Assembly (NCBI GenBank): GCA_029946045.1
Contig: JAQSDS010000034.1
Location: forward strand, 1 to 8,022
From: Rhodoferax sp.
GTDB taxonomy: Bacteria; Pseudomonadota; Gammaproteobacteria; Burkholderiales; Burkholderiaceae_C
DNA: 8,022 nt
Reading direction: 5' to 3'
The notes below the pieces were generated by a model. That model had not been told where the DNA came from, did not search any database, and saw nothing but the letters and a program-made list of their open reading frames with translations. The position numbers and the translations under genes are program-made. Of this stretch, positions 1 through 6,585 are shown one piece after another (the stretch's first letter is position 1; the number at the start of each line of letters is the position of its first letter).

Positions 1-100
1 CCCGCGCGTGGAAACTGTGCACGCCGAGGCCAAGCCAGGCCGCAACGACCCCTGTTCCTGCGGCAGCGGCAAAAAATACAAAAAGTGCTGCGGCGCGTGA
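1..100 (+). CDS. 3' end of a SEC-C motif protein (UPF0149/YecA-like, or SecA)
   Basis: Only the last 32 codons are present; the reading frame starts at base 2 and ends at a TGA at 98-100. The C-terminus reads [20 protein letters not shown], a complete SEC-C motif with the pattern CxCxSGxxYxxCC, in which three or four Cys/His ligands bind zinc. This tail occurs at the end of SecA, where it binds SecB, and in UPF0149/YecA family proteins and a few others. The ending CCGA, rather than the CHG plus a few residues usual in proteobacterial SecA, makes a UPF0149-type protein my first choice, but the fragment is too short to decide. It converges with the NTF2-like gene, with 13 bases between the two stop codons. 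Confidence 0.8.
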   Translation, partial: PRVETVHAEAKPGRNDPCSCGSGKKYKKCCGA

Positions 101-109
101 GCGCGTCGC
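71..109 (-). terminator. possible intrinsic terminator for the minus-strand gene run
   Basis: Read on the minus strand just past the NTF2-like stop codon, bases 109 to 90 form a GC-rich hairpin: GCGACGCG, loop CTCA, CGCGCCGC, eight positions with one internal A-C mismatch. After AGCAC comes a T-rich stretch (bases 84-71, TTTTTGTATTTTTT). The U-tract starts 5 bases after the stem instead of directly, and the stem has a mismatch, so this is only moderately convincing. The U-tract is the complement of the lysine codons of the SEC-C tail of the opposing gene. Confidence 0.35.
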
Positions 110-113
110 CAAG

Positions 114-602
114 TCAAGGGTGCTTGGCCAGGTAATTGGTCAGCGCGGTGCGGGTTTGCACACGCACCTGTTTCTGGAAAAACGGCGCCCAGCCCAGCAC
201 CCAGCCGCCATACCCCAAAGCCTGTCGCGACCAGCGCCAGAAGTCAAACTGGTCGGTGTGGCTGGCAATCAGGCCTTGCGGGTTGAACGTGAAATCGGCC
301 TCGATGAGGTTGTGTACCAGCCGGTTTGACACGCTAAATCGGTAATGCGCTTCCCAATGCACGTGGCCGCTGTGGTCGTCTGCGCGCACGTCGCTGAATT
401 CAAGACGCCAGTCTGCGCGGTTTTTGGCCACAGTGGCCGCGCACAGCATGTGCCACATGCCACTTATTTCGCGCTGCCCGTGCAGCGAGAACGCCGGGTC
501 ATCAAAAGTGGCATCTTCTGCATAACAGGCAGCCATGGTGTCGGCGTCCAGCTCAGCAAAGGCGGTGTAGAAGCGGGTCAGGGTGGTTTCGTTTGAGTGC
601 AT
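114..602 (-). CDS. NTF2/SnoaL-like superfamily protein
   Basis: The protein has 162 residues from the ATG at 602. The same frame stays open upstream into the exporter gene, but the start MHSNETTLTRFYTAF fits the first helix of the NTF2-like fold, so I reject the longer reading. Features typical of the SnoaL-like cone fold are visible: an N-terminal helix FYTAFAELDADTMAACYAED (11-30), then ATFDDPAFSLHG (31-42), WHMLCAA (50-56), and strands around HVHWEAHYRF (80-89) and LIEADFTF (99-106). An aromatic C-terminal part runs FDFWRWSRQALGYGGW (119-134) and ends with a Trp/Phe-rich segment and a basic tail. Such proteins are small cytosolic ligand-binding or isomerase-like proteins; the substrate cannot be named. 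It is the last gene of the minus-strand run, 17 bases after the exporter gene. No Shine-Dalgarno sequence is visible, so translational coupling is plausible. Confidence 0.85.
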   Translation of the reverse strand: MHSNETTLTRFYTAFAELDADTMAACYAEDATFDDPAFSLHGQREISGMWHMLCAATVAKNRADWRLEFSDVRADDHSGHVHWEAHYRFSVSNRLVHNLIEADFTFNPQGLIASHTDQFDFWRWSRQALGYGGWVLGWAPFFQKQVRVQTRTALTNYLAKHP

Positions 603-619
603 GGAGGGTGACTTTAACG

Positions 620-1216
620 TTAACTGAGCAACAGCATCGCCGCCAGCGTCCACATGGTCAGTGCTATCAGCCCGTCCAGCACGCGCCAGGCCATCACGGT
701 GGCAAACAGCGGAGCCAAAAAGCGGGCGCCAAAACCCAGCGCGGCAAACCAGCACAGGCTGGCGCTGGCGGCGCCAAAGCCATAGATCCAGCGGCCAGGG
801 TCGGGTCGCTGGTTGGCAAGGGCACCGAGCAGTACCACGGTATCCAGGTACACATGCGGATTCAAAAAAGTAAAGGCAAAACAGGCGACCAGTGCCGTGG
901 ACAAGCTGACGGCTCCGCTGTGGTCGGCTGGCATCCCGGTTGCCTGCCAGGCGCGCCGCGCGGCCAGCACACCATAAGCTGCCAAAAACAGGGCGCCGCC
1001 GTAACGCGTGAGGGTCATCAGGGTGATGTTGTCGCGAACCAGCAAGCCGGCGCCGCCAATACCGGCCAGAATCAGCACAGCGTCTGACAGTGCGCAAAAA
1101 ATCACCAGGGGCAACACATGCTGGAGCAAGATGCCCTGGCGCAGTACGTAGGCGTTTTGTGAGCCAATGGCCACGATCAGTGCCAGCCCGGTGGCAAAGC
1201 CATTGAAAAAATCCAT
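620..1216 (-). CDS. argO: LysE/ArgO family amino-acid exporter
   Basis: The predicted inner-membrane exporter has 198 residues, close to the roughly 200-210 usual for LysE/ArgO, which export basic amino acids such as arginine and lysine. Family signatures are GSQNAYVLRQG (18-28) near the first membrane helix and FLNPHVYLDTVVLLG (117-131) in the middle of the protein. About six hydrophobic segments can be seen (roughly 5-27, 36-58, 68-86, 106-131, 146-168, 176-196). The ATG at 1216 is preferred to the in-frame TTG at 1222 because it gives the usual MxxFxxG beginning. In LysE and ArgO of model organisms the N-terminal motif is GPQN; here it is GSQN, a variant I believe is frequent in the wider family. 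The LysG/ArgP-type regulator often found divergently beside lysE is absent here. It lies 31 bases after pncC and 17 before the NTF2-like gene. Substrate specificity is inferred from family only. Confidence 0.88.
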   Translation of the reverse strand: MDFFNGFATGLALIVAIGSQNAYVLRQGILLQHVLPLVIFCALSDAVLILAGIGGAGLLVRDNITLMTLTRYGGALFLAAYGVLAARRAWQATGMPADHSGAVSLSTALVACFAFTFLNPHVYLDTVVLLGALANQRPDPGRWIYGFGAASASLCWFAALGFGARFLAPLFATVMAWRVLDGLIALTMWTLAAMLLLS

Positions 1217-1247
1217 GCTCAAGCTATCAATTTCGGGTGCAGTTCAG

Positions 1248-1745
1248 TTAAGCGCTTGCTTGCGGTGGATTTTGGCTCTGGAGAAGTTCAGTCAGCCGGG
1301 TCAGAGCGTGCCGCACCGTGGCTTGTCGCACCGCAGCGCGGTCGCCGTCAAAGTGCTTTACTTCGCTGGTCACCCCCATGGGGGTCGCCCAGGCCAGCCA
1401 CACCGTGCCCACCGGCTTTTCTGCGCTGCCGCCCGAGGGGCCAGCGACACCGGTCACGGCAATGGCCGCCTGAGCGTGCGAGTGGGCCAGTGCACCCATA
1501 GCCATGGCGCGCACAACCGCTTCGCTGACGGCTCCTTGGCGGTCGATCAAAGCGGCATCGACACCCAGCAGCTCGGATTTGGCGGCGTTGGAATAGGTGA
1601 TAAAGCCACGCTCAAACCAGTTGCTTGAACCCGCCAGGTCCGTGCAACTGGCGGCGATCAGGCCGCCAGTGCAACTCTCGGCAGTTGTCAAACACCAGCC
1701 CTGATGCAATAGCAGACGGGCCAGCAGGGCGCAACTTTCCAGCAC
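1248..1745 (-). CDS. pncC: Nicotinamide-nucleotide amidohydrolase PncC (CinA C-terminal domain)
   Basis: This cytosolic enzyme deamidates nicotinamide mononucleotide to nicotinate mononucleotide, recycling NMN (for example from NAD-dependent DNA ligase) back into NAD synthesis. The 165-residue length matches stand-alone PncC of E. coli. It lacks the N-terminal MoCF/COG1058 domain of full-length CinA, so it is the short form. Motifs in order: TTAESCTGG (20-28) with the active-site Ser/Cys region, FERGFITYSNAAK (44-56), GAVSE (71-75), TGVAGPSGGSAEKPVGTVW (98-116) and FDGDR (132-136). The start is a GTG at 1745, only 7 bases after the stop of the OB-fold gene, so coupling with that gene is likely; an AGG about 7 bases upstream is the nearest thing to a ribosome binding site. 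In several betaproteobacteria pncC follows pgpA directly; here the OB-fold gene lies between them. Confidence 0.96.
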   Translation of the reverse strand: MLESCALLARLLLHQGWCLTTAESCTGGLIAASCTDLAGSSNWFERGFITYSNAAKSELLGVDAALIDRQGAVSEAVVRAMAMGALAHSHAQAAIAVTGVAGPSGGSAEKPVGTVWLAWATPMGVTSEVKHFDGDRAAVRQATVRHALTRLTELLQSQNPPQASA

Positions 1746-1752
1746 GGGGAGC

Positions 1753-2466
1753 CTATTTCTTGAGGGGGGTCAGCGTGGCGTCTTCAATGAGAACTTTGTA
1801 GCTGTAGCCGGCGCCGAAATCCTTGTCGTTGCGCACGACGCCCGCTACCGTCACCAGGTCGCCCACTTTGGCCGATGCTGCGGTGGTCACCAGAATGTCG
1901 TTGTCGTTTTTGGCGACAGTGCCTGAACCGTCACGCAGATGAACCCAGTTTTTCCCCATGATGCCGGCGTTGTACTTGACCACCTGACCATTGACCTTGA
2001 CCGGCTTGTCCTTGAGCTGGACTGATTTGCTCACCACATCGGCCACCGCGTAGGCGTTGGCACCACTGGCCTTGGCGACCTTGACCGGAGCGCTGTCTGC
2101 CAAATTGGTCACCGCCATTTTCGAGCCAAACATGCTGGGGGCGGCGCCTGTGCCGGTGCCACCGAGGCTGCCAAAAATGATGGTCGGGAAGGTTTTCTTC
2201 AGCGTCTTGCTTTCGAAATTGTTCATCACCATGGCGTTTTCAATGGTGACCATAGCGCCTTTTTTGACGGCTGCGGTGTTGACGGCAGCCCAGGTTTCGC
2301 CGTCCTTGGTTTTCAGTCGCAGGTAGGTGTAGCTGTCAACGTCCTTGACCTCCATGACTTCGCCACTGATCACATTGTTGGCTGGCGCTTTGGCAGGCAA
2401 AGGGTCTGCAGCCCAGGTGGAAAGCGAAGCAGCGGCAATCAGACTGGAGACGATGAAGTGTTTCAT
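1753..2466 (-). CDS. Exported protein with two predicted OB-fold domains (NrfJ-like)
   Basis: The 237-residue protein begins with a clear Sec signal peptide: MKH, a hydrophobic stretch FIVSSLIAAASLSTW and likely cleavage after WA-A (about residue 20). The mature part seems to hold two OB-type beta-barrel units. Unit one (about 34-100) carries GEVMEVKDVDSYTYLRLKT (35-53) followed by GETWAAV. Unit two (about 157-235) carries GQVVKYNAGIMGKNWVHLRD (160-179), DILVTT (190-195) and GDLVTVAGVV (202-211). Glycine-, alanine- and lysine-rich sequence (101-156) links them. Unit two in particular resembles small periplasmic OB-fold proteins annotated as 'nucleic acid binding OB-fold' or NrfJ-like, often near c-type cytochrome genes; no cytochrome or CxxCH is present here. 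Secretion makes nucleic-acid binding unlikely as the main role; function is unknown. It is lysine-rich compared with its neighbours. It starts 57 bases after pgpA and is followed 7 bases later by pncC. Confidence 0.8.
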   Translation of the reverse strand: MKHFIVSSLIAAASLSTWAADPLPAKAPANNVISGEVMEVKDVDSYTYLRLKTKDGETWAAVNTAAVKKGAMVTIENAMVMNNFESKTLKKTFPTIIFGSLGGTGTGAAPSMFGSKMAVTNLADSAPVKVAKASGANAYAVADVVSKSVQLKDKPVKVNGQVVKYNAGIMGKNWVHLRDGSGTVAKNDNDILVTTAASAKVGDLVTVAGVVRNDKDFGAGYSYKVLIEDATLTPLKK

Positions 2467-2496
2467 GGGATGTAATGGTCTTGATGAAAGGGGTAA

Positions 2497-2505
2497 AGCA
2501 TAGCA
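2497..2505 (-). promoter_or_regulatory. possible extended -10 promoter element before the OB-fold gene
   Basis: In the 57-base gap after pgpA the minus strand reads TGCTATGCT, matching the extended -10 pattern TGnTATnnT, about 30 bases before the ATG at 2466. No -35 hexamer at normal spacing is seen. This is the longest gap within the minus-strand run, so an internal promoter for the OB-fold-pncC-argO block is plausible but unproven. Confidence 0.25.
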
Positions 2506-2523
2506 GCCCGGCCGGCAAGAGGC

Positions 2524-3102
2524 CTACCAGGCTCGCCAAAATGCAATCACAAGCAGGGTACAAAACGCCGCCACCAGGTCGTCGAGCATGATGCCCCAGC
2601 CCGCCTTGCGCCAGGCGGTCGGATCGGTGTGGGGGTCTACATGGTGGTACAGCTGGTCGGCCCAGGCCACCGGGCCTGGCTTGACGGCATCGAAAAAGCG
2701 GAACAGTACAAAGGCGCTCAGTTGGCCCCAGAAACCGGTCGGGCTCACCAGCCACAATACGAGCCAAAAGGCGGCTATTTCGTCCCAGACGATGCAGCTG
2801 GGGTCGAGCGTGCGCAGGTGTCTGGCAGTGATCGTGCAGACCCACCAGCCCGCTGGAATGCTGAGGGCAATGAGCCAGCCCCATTGCGACTCTGTCAAGC
2901 GGTTCTGTAACAACACAAACAGCGCCCAGGCCCAGATCGTTCCCACGGTGCCCGGTGCGATGGGGCTCAGCCCGGAGCCAAAGCCCAGCGCCATGACATG
3001 GGCCGGGTGCGCCATCATGAAGCGGCCAGTGGGAATCAGCGGTCCCGGCTGACGCGTGTCAACAGCGGGCAGCGGGGCAGGGACGGACTCAGGATCTGGC
3101 AT
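2524..3102 (-). CDS. pgpA: Phosphatidylglycerophosphatase A (PgpA)
   Basis: This integral inner-membrane lipid phosphatase removes the phosphate of phosphatidylglycerol phosphate to give phosphatidylglycerol. All family signatures are present in the 192 residues: FGSGLSPIAPGTVGT (41-55), IVWDE (104-108), FRFFDAVKPGPV (134-145) and GWGIMLDDLVA (168-178). The acidic residues in VWDE, FFD and MLDD are those expected to bind Mg2+. Hydrophobic segments lie around 52-67, 74-92, 108-131 and 174-190. Compared with the roughly 170-residue E. coli protein there is a proline-rich N-terminal extension of about 15-25 residues (PDPESVPAPLPAV); internal Met29/Met30 just before AHPAHVMALG are alternative starts. 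It follows thiL by 33 bases, the widely conserved thiL-pgpA neighbour pair. Confidence 0.95.
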   Translation of the reverse strand: MPDPESVPAPLPAVDTRQPGPLIPTGRFMMAHPAHVMALGFGSGLSPIAPGTVGTIWAWALFVLLQNRLTESQWGWLIALSIPAGWWVCTITARHLRTLDPSCIVWDEIAAFWLVLWLVSPTGFWGQLSAFVLFRFFDAVKPGPVAWADQLYHHVDPHTDPTAWRKAGWGIMLDDLVAAFCTLLVIAFWRAW

Positions 3103-3121
3103 GGTGGCATTATCGAGGCAA

Positions 3122-3142
3122 TGCCTGAACCCGCTTCAGGCA
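3122..3142 (-). other. 8-bp perfect stem-loop over the thiL stop codon
   Basis: Bases 3122-3129 (TGCCTGAA) and 3135-3142 (TTCAGGCA) are exact inverted repeats around a 5-base loop. In the minus-strand mRNA the hairpin covers the thiL stop codon (3136-3138) and ends 19 bases before the pgpA ATG at 3102. No U-tract follows (next bases are TTGCCTC), so it does not look like a simple intrinsic terminator. It could protect the thiL 3' end, act as a weak pause, or modulate thiL-pgpA coupling. Confidence 0.5.
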
Positions 3143-4134
3143 AAGTGGTCGAACGAGGCGTATGGGTTGGGTAGCAGCAGGCCCTGCGCGTCCAGCAGCC
3201 GCAGGCCGGGGTTGGCGCTGATCTGGCCGATGTGATGCACCGGGGTTTGACTGCTTTGCGCCGCAAGCGCCACGGCAGCACGTCGACCCGGTGGGGCGGT
3301 GAACAGCAGTTCGTAGTCGTCACCGCCGGCCAGCGCCAGCGTGCGCCATTGTTCCAGCGTCAAATCGACCTGGTCTTCGGCTTTGGCGTAGGCTGAACCC
3401 GGGTAACAGCCTATGCATGGCAGCAGCCGGTCCACTTGCAGGCTGGCGCCCACCTGTGAGCTTTTCAGAATATGACTCAGGTCGCCTATCAGGCCATCGC
3501 TGAGGTCAATCGCTGCGCTGGCGATGTCGCGCAGCGCCAGGCCCAGCGCCACGCGCGGCGTGGGTCGCTCCAGGCGCTCGCGCGCAGCCCTCAGAACGGA
3601 AGCAGACACGCTCAGTTTGCCTTGCAGTGCGTTCAGCGCCAGCCGGGCATCGCCCAGCGTGCCGCTGACATACAGGTCGTCACCAGCCCTGGCACCGCTG
3701 CGCAGCAGGGCGAGGGAGCGGCCGTTGACCAGCGGCACCTCGCCGTACACGGTGATGCAGATATTGAGCGGGCCGGCGGTGGTGTCGCCGCCAATGAGTT
3801 CGCAGTCGTGGGCGTCGGCGAGTTCAAACAGACCTTGGGCAAATGCCGCCAGCCAGGACGCGTTGGCGTCGGGCAGCGCCAATGCCAGCGTGAACGCGAG
3901 CGGTTTGGCACCACAGGCGGCCAGGTCGCTCAAGTTGACGGCCAGCGCCTTATGGCCCAGGCTGTGCGGATTGACATCGGCGAAAAAATGGCGTCCCTGG
4001 ACCAGCATGTCGCAGGAAATAGCCAACTGTGTGCCGGGTGCGGGTTGCAGCAGCGCGCAGTCGTCGCCAATGCCCAGTGCCGCGCGGCGCGCCGGACGCT
4101 TGAAATAGCGCGCGATCACATCGAACTCACCCAT
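3136..4134 (-). CDS. thiL: Thiamine-monophosphate kinase ThiL
   Basis: This cytosolic ATP-dependent kinase phosphorylates thiamine monophosphate to thiamine pyrophosphate, the last step of the cofactor's synthesis. It belongs to the PurM-like/ThiL family. From the ATG at 4134 it has 332 residues (E. coli 325) and begins MGEFDVIARYF, the typical ThiL start; the frame stays open another 49 codons into the upstream gene, which I treat as spurious. Motifs: GIGDDCALL (21-29, metal/ATP binding), SCDMLVQGRHF (40-50), AVNLSDLAACGAKP (65-78), IGGDTTAGP (114-122), GDDLYVSGTLGDA (151-163), AIDLSDGL (208-215), LAGGDDYELLFT (268-279) and the C-terminal SFDHF. All key acidic residues are present, so it should be active. 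It starts 16 bases after the stop of the upstream membrane-protein gene and precedes pgpA. No TPP riboswitch is seen. Confidence 0.97.
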   Translation of the reverse strand: MGEFDVIARYFKRPARRAALGIGDDCALLQPAPGTQLAISCDMLVQGRHFFADVNPHSLGHKALAVNLSDLAACGAKPLAFTLALALPDANASWLAAFAQGLFELADAHDCELIGGDTTAGPLNICITVYGEVPLVNGRSLALLRSGARAGDDLYVSGTLGDARLALNALQGKLSVSASVLRAARERLERPTPRVALGLALRDIASAAIDLSDGLIGDLSHILKSSQVGASLQVDRLLPCIGCYPGSAYAKAEDQVDLTLEQWRTLALAGGDDYELLFTAPPGRRAAVALAAQSSQTPVHHIGQISANPGLRLLDAQGLLLPNPYASFDHFA

Positions 4135-4150
4135 GTGCCACGTCTTTCGT

Positions 4151-6175
4151 CTACTCGGGTGCCTTGGCGGGCCAGAAAAAGCTGCCCAGGCGGGTGCGAA
4201 TCCGGTGGCGAATGGCCAGGTAGATACGGTGGCGGTCAACCCCACTGACGTTATGCGCCCGCAGGGCCAGCAGGAAGGCAAAATAAAAGCTCACGCCCAC
4301 GTTGAGTGCACCGCTGACGGCAATGCCGGCCACACACCACCAAAACGGGCCTTGACGCAGGATGTCCGTCCCCAGACTGGCTGCAGCAGCTGCCAGTTGT
4401 CCGGTGGACAGCGTGACGTGGCGCACTTCCAGACCAAGGCCAAAAAACGCTGCAAAAGCGGGCACCAGACCGAGCATCAAGCCAAGTGACACATTGGCAG
4501 CCAGTCCCGAAATGTTGTGACGCATGAACACGGCCCAGCGCTCGGCGCGGGCGTGGCCTAGCAAGGAGGTCGCTTTTGGGTTGTAGCGAATGGCGGAATC
4601 CAGCCGGTGCAGCACAAACCAGTTCTCGGTCCAGCCGGCAATGATGCTCGAGGCAAACAAAAGCACGCCCGTCAGGGCGGCAAACAATGCGGTAGGTCCC
4701 AGCAGGGTCAGATCGTGGAGCACGTGCTGGGCAACAGCGGCATCGATCATGGGTGCGCCAAAGGCCAGCCACAGGCCGGTGCTGATCAGCAGCACCGCCG
4801 GCGCCACCAGCGCCAGATTGCCAAAGATGGCGGCCACCTGCGAGCGCACCAGATGCGCCACTTCATCAACAAAACTCTCTACGGCACCGGGTGCCCCCAA
4901 TTCCTTGAGCTTGGCGGCCATGGCTGGGGCAGTCATGGCGGGCTGTTTGGTGGCCACGGTCCAGTGCATTAACTGGATCAGGACAAAGCTCAGCGCGTAG
5001 TTGAGACCAGCGTAAAAGCCGCTCCAAAAGGCTGACAGGCTCATGGATAACACCACAAACTTCATCAGCGTGGTGATCGACATGACAGCACCGCCGCCTG
5101 CTGCATCACGCAGCATCTGCATGTATTCGGCCCTGGTGCGGGTAATGTAGTGCTCACCGGTCTCGGAGCTGCGTTCGGCCACCTTGGCGGCCAGCATGGA
5201 CGAATTGGCGGCAATCAGCGCACGCACGCTGCGCCGCTCCTGCCCGACCAACACCAGATGGGCGAACAACTGGATTGTGTGACGATGGGGGTGTTCCGAC
5301 ATCAGGCAATCGAGCAGAGTGCGTACGCGCAGCACCCGGCTGCGCAACTGGCGCAATTGAAACACCAGGTTGACGGAGATGCCGTTGCTGTCAAGGTGGG
5401 TGTAGACCGAGGCCGCCGCCTGGCGGCAAGCCTCCAGGCGTTTCAGAAGCTGCTGCAAGGCAGCCTGTCTGGCGGCCGAGGGATGGTCTGGGTCGATCAG
5501 GAAAGCGGCTTGTAGCGCGATCACATCGCTGTCGAGCGCATGGAAAGGAGCCGTTTCAAGCGCAGGTGTGCTCATGCGCAGGCGCAGTTCGGGTGAAAAA
5601 CCGGTGGCACGGATTTGTCCGGTACAAAAGGTCAGGGCTTCCAGCAGCGTCGCTTGCCATGGCGTGACGCGGTTTGGCCCGGTTTGTGGCACCCAGGCGC
5701 AGATGCCGCCAGTCACTTGCGCACAGTCTGCTTGCAGTAAATCTGCCAGTCGGGCCAATGTGGCATCGTCCAGCGCATGAAGCCATTGCGCATCGAATGG
5801 CTGGCACAGCACCAGTGAAAACAGGCTCGATGCGTCGGCCGTCTCAGGCGTGCCAAGCAGCCACTTGAGACGCAGGCGTTCGACCAGTTCACTGATAAAG
5901 GCGCTGCGGGAAGAAAAACCGTAGTCTGCCAGCAAGGAGGTGGCGTCCACCGTGCCCAGCAGCTTCAGCCACCAGGCCTGCAGTCTGGCGCGGGTCTCGG
6001 GGCGTTGTTGCAGGGTGTCGAGCAGCAAATTCACGCGGGCCACCGCGTGCGGTACCGACGCATGTCTGCCGCGCACCCAGCCCAGCAGTTGAATCAACCA
6101 GAGGTGGCGGTGTGCCAGACCGGCTTGCGGGTCGAGTGCATCCAGCAGCTCGGTAAGATCAGGCCTGGCCGTCAT
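4151..6175 (-). CDS. Membrane protein of the 'SpecificRecomb' family (COG4389/PF10136), called site-specific recombinase
   Basis: The 674-residue product matches by recall the family annotated as gonococcal-type 'site-specific recombinase'. The N-terminal half (1-360) is soluble-looking and helical, with the conserved SVNLVFQLRQLRSRV (267-281) and SSETGEHYITRTRAEY (336-351). The C-terminal half is membrane-embedded, with hydrophobic segments at about 364-404, 450-474, 488-514, 557-582 and 612-638. Conserved loops include LMHWTVATKQPAMTAP (402-417), IIAGWTENWFVLHRL (511-525) and LEVRHVTLSTGQLA (582-595). I see no serine- or tyrosine-recombinase catalytic signature, so the recombinase name looks historical; the true function is unknown. 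The ATG at 6175 (MTARPDLTELL) is chosen over a GTG at 6202 that would overlap apaG by 23 bases; the ATG lies 4 bases after the apaG stop, suggesting coupling. It precedes thiL by 16 bases. Confidence 0.88.
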   Translation of the reverse strand: MTARPDLTELLDALDPQAGLAHRHLWLIQLLGWVRGRHASVPHAVARVNLLLDTLQQRPETRARLQAWWLKLLGTVDATSLLADYGFSSRSAFISELVERLRLKWLLGTPETADASSLFSLVLCQPFDAQWLHALDDATLARLADLLQADCAQVTGGICAWVPQTGPNRVTPWQATLLEALTFCTGQIRATGFSPELRLRMSTPALETAPFHALDSDVIALQAAFLIDPDHPSAARQAALQQLLKRLEACRQAAASVYTHLDSNGISVNLVFQLRQLRSRVLRVRTLLDCLMSEHPHRHTIQLFAHLVLVGQERRSVRALIAANSSMLAAKVAERSSETGEHYITRTRAEYMQMLRDAAGGGAVMSITTLMKFVVLSMSLSAFWSGFYAGLNYALSFVLIQLMHWTVATKQPAMTAPAMAAKLKELGAPGAVESFVDEVAHLVRSQVAAIFGNLALVAPAVLLISTGLWLAFGAPMIDAAVAQHVLHDLTLLGPTALFAALTGVLLFASSIIAGWTENWFVLHRLDSAIRYNPKATSLLGHARAERWAVFMRHNISGLAANVSLGLMLGLVPAFAAFFGLGLEVRHVTLSTGQLAAAAASLGTDILRQGPFWWCVAGIAVSGALNVGVSFYFAFLLALRAHNVSGVDRHRIYLAIRHRIRTRLGSFFWPAKAPE

Positions 6176-6179
6176 GTGC

Positions 6180-6581
6180 TTAATGCAGGGTACGCGTGCC
6201 ACCGCTTTCGCTTAGGGCATCAAGCACAAACATGGGCACGTCCACATCAAACTTTTCACCATCTTCGGCAACACAAAAAAAGCTGCCGTGCATGGTGCCA
6301 GTGGGTGTGCGCAGGCGCGTGCCGCTGGTGTACTCAAACGATTCACCGGGTTGCAACAGCGGCTGGTGCCCGACCACCCCCAAGCCTTTGACCTTTTCGT
6401 GGTGACCTTGGGCGTCGTTGACATTCCAGGTGCGGGCAATCAACTGGGCCGCAATGTTGCCGGTGTTGCGGATGGTGATGGTGTAGGCAAAAAAGTATTG
6501 ACCTTGTCCGGGTGCAGACTGATCCGCCAGGAAACGCGGTTTCACTTGAACCTGAAATTGATAAATGGGAGCTGAGGCCAT
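6180..6581 (-). CDS. apaG: ApaG domain protein (Co2+/Mg2+ efflux-associated)
   Basis: From the ATG at 6581 the protein has 133 residues, near the usual 125. ApaG is a small cytosolic beta-sandwich (fibronectin III-like) protein linked genetically to cobalt resistance and Mg2+ efflux in Salmonella (CorD); its biochemical role is unresolved. Family motifs are FAYTITIRNTGNIAAQLIAR (31-50), the adjacent TWNVNDAQGHHEKVKG (51-66), GVVGHQPLLQPGESFEYTSG (68-87) and PTGTMHGSFFCV (93-104). The frame is open 39 codons upstream of the chosen start, but MASAPIYQFQVQV is the standard N-terminus. In enterobacteria apaG sits with ksgA and apaH; neither is here. It follows the GspC-like gene by 4 bases and precedes the SpecificRecomb gene by 4 bases, so translational coupling on both sides is likely. 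Confidence 0.96.
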   Translation of the reverse strand: MASAPIYQFQVQVKPRFLADQSAPGQGQYFFAYTITIRNTGNIAAQLIARTWNVNDAQGHHEKVKGLGVVGHQPLLQPGESFEYTSGTRLRTPTGTMHGSFFCVAEDGEKFDVDVPMFVLDALSESGGTRTLH

Positions 6582-6585
6582 GGTG

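Noticed and set aside
614..623. 10-base palindrome TTAACGTTAA at the exporter stop codon
   Set aside because: Too short for a stable hairpin (no loop) and expected by chance at low frequency in several kilobases; not followed by a T-tract.
593..1087. 164-codon plus-strand open frame across the exporter gene
   Set aside because: It has a Gln/Gly/His-rich composition without hydrophobic core pattern, lying opposite a clear LysE/ArgO gene; no support as a real gene.
603..1097. N-terminal extension of the NTF2-like frame reaching back to 1097
   Set aside because: The extension overlaps the exporter gene in another frame, is Arg/Pro/His-rich as antisense or shifted high-GC reading often is, and the natural NTF2-like start is the ATG at 602.
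1221..1235. AGCTATCAATTT segment resembling half of an intergenic repeat I associate with Comamonadaceae
   Set aside because: Only one half-site is present with no inverted partner nearby, so no repeat element can be claimed.
2505..2520. GCCCGGCCGGC motif after pgpA as a possible terminator
   Set aside because: It is a short self-complementary GC run without an adequate loop and without a following U-tract on the minus strand.
3472..4248. 258-codon plus-strand open frame across thiL
   Set aside because: It is the complement of a fully motif-supported gene, is Gln/Gly/Arg-rich with no recognisable domain, and is best explained as a high-GC shadow frame.
4135..4281. Longer ThiL reading starting at 4281
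   Set aside because: The extra residues overlap the 3' end of the SpecificRecomb gene and have no ThiL similarity; the family N-terminus GEFDVIARYF begins at the ATG at 4134.
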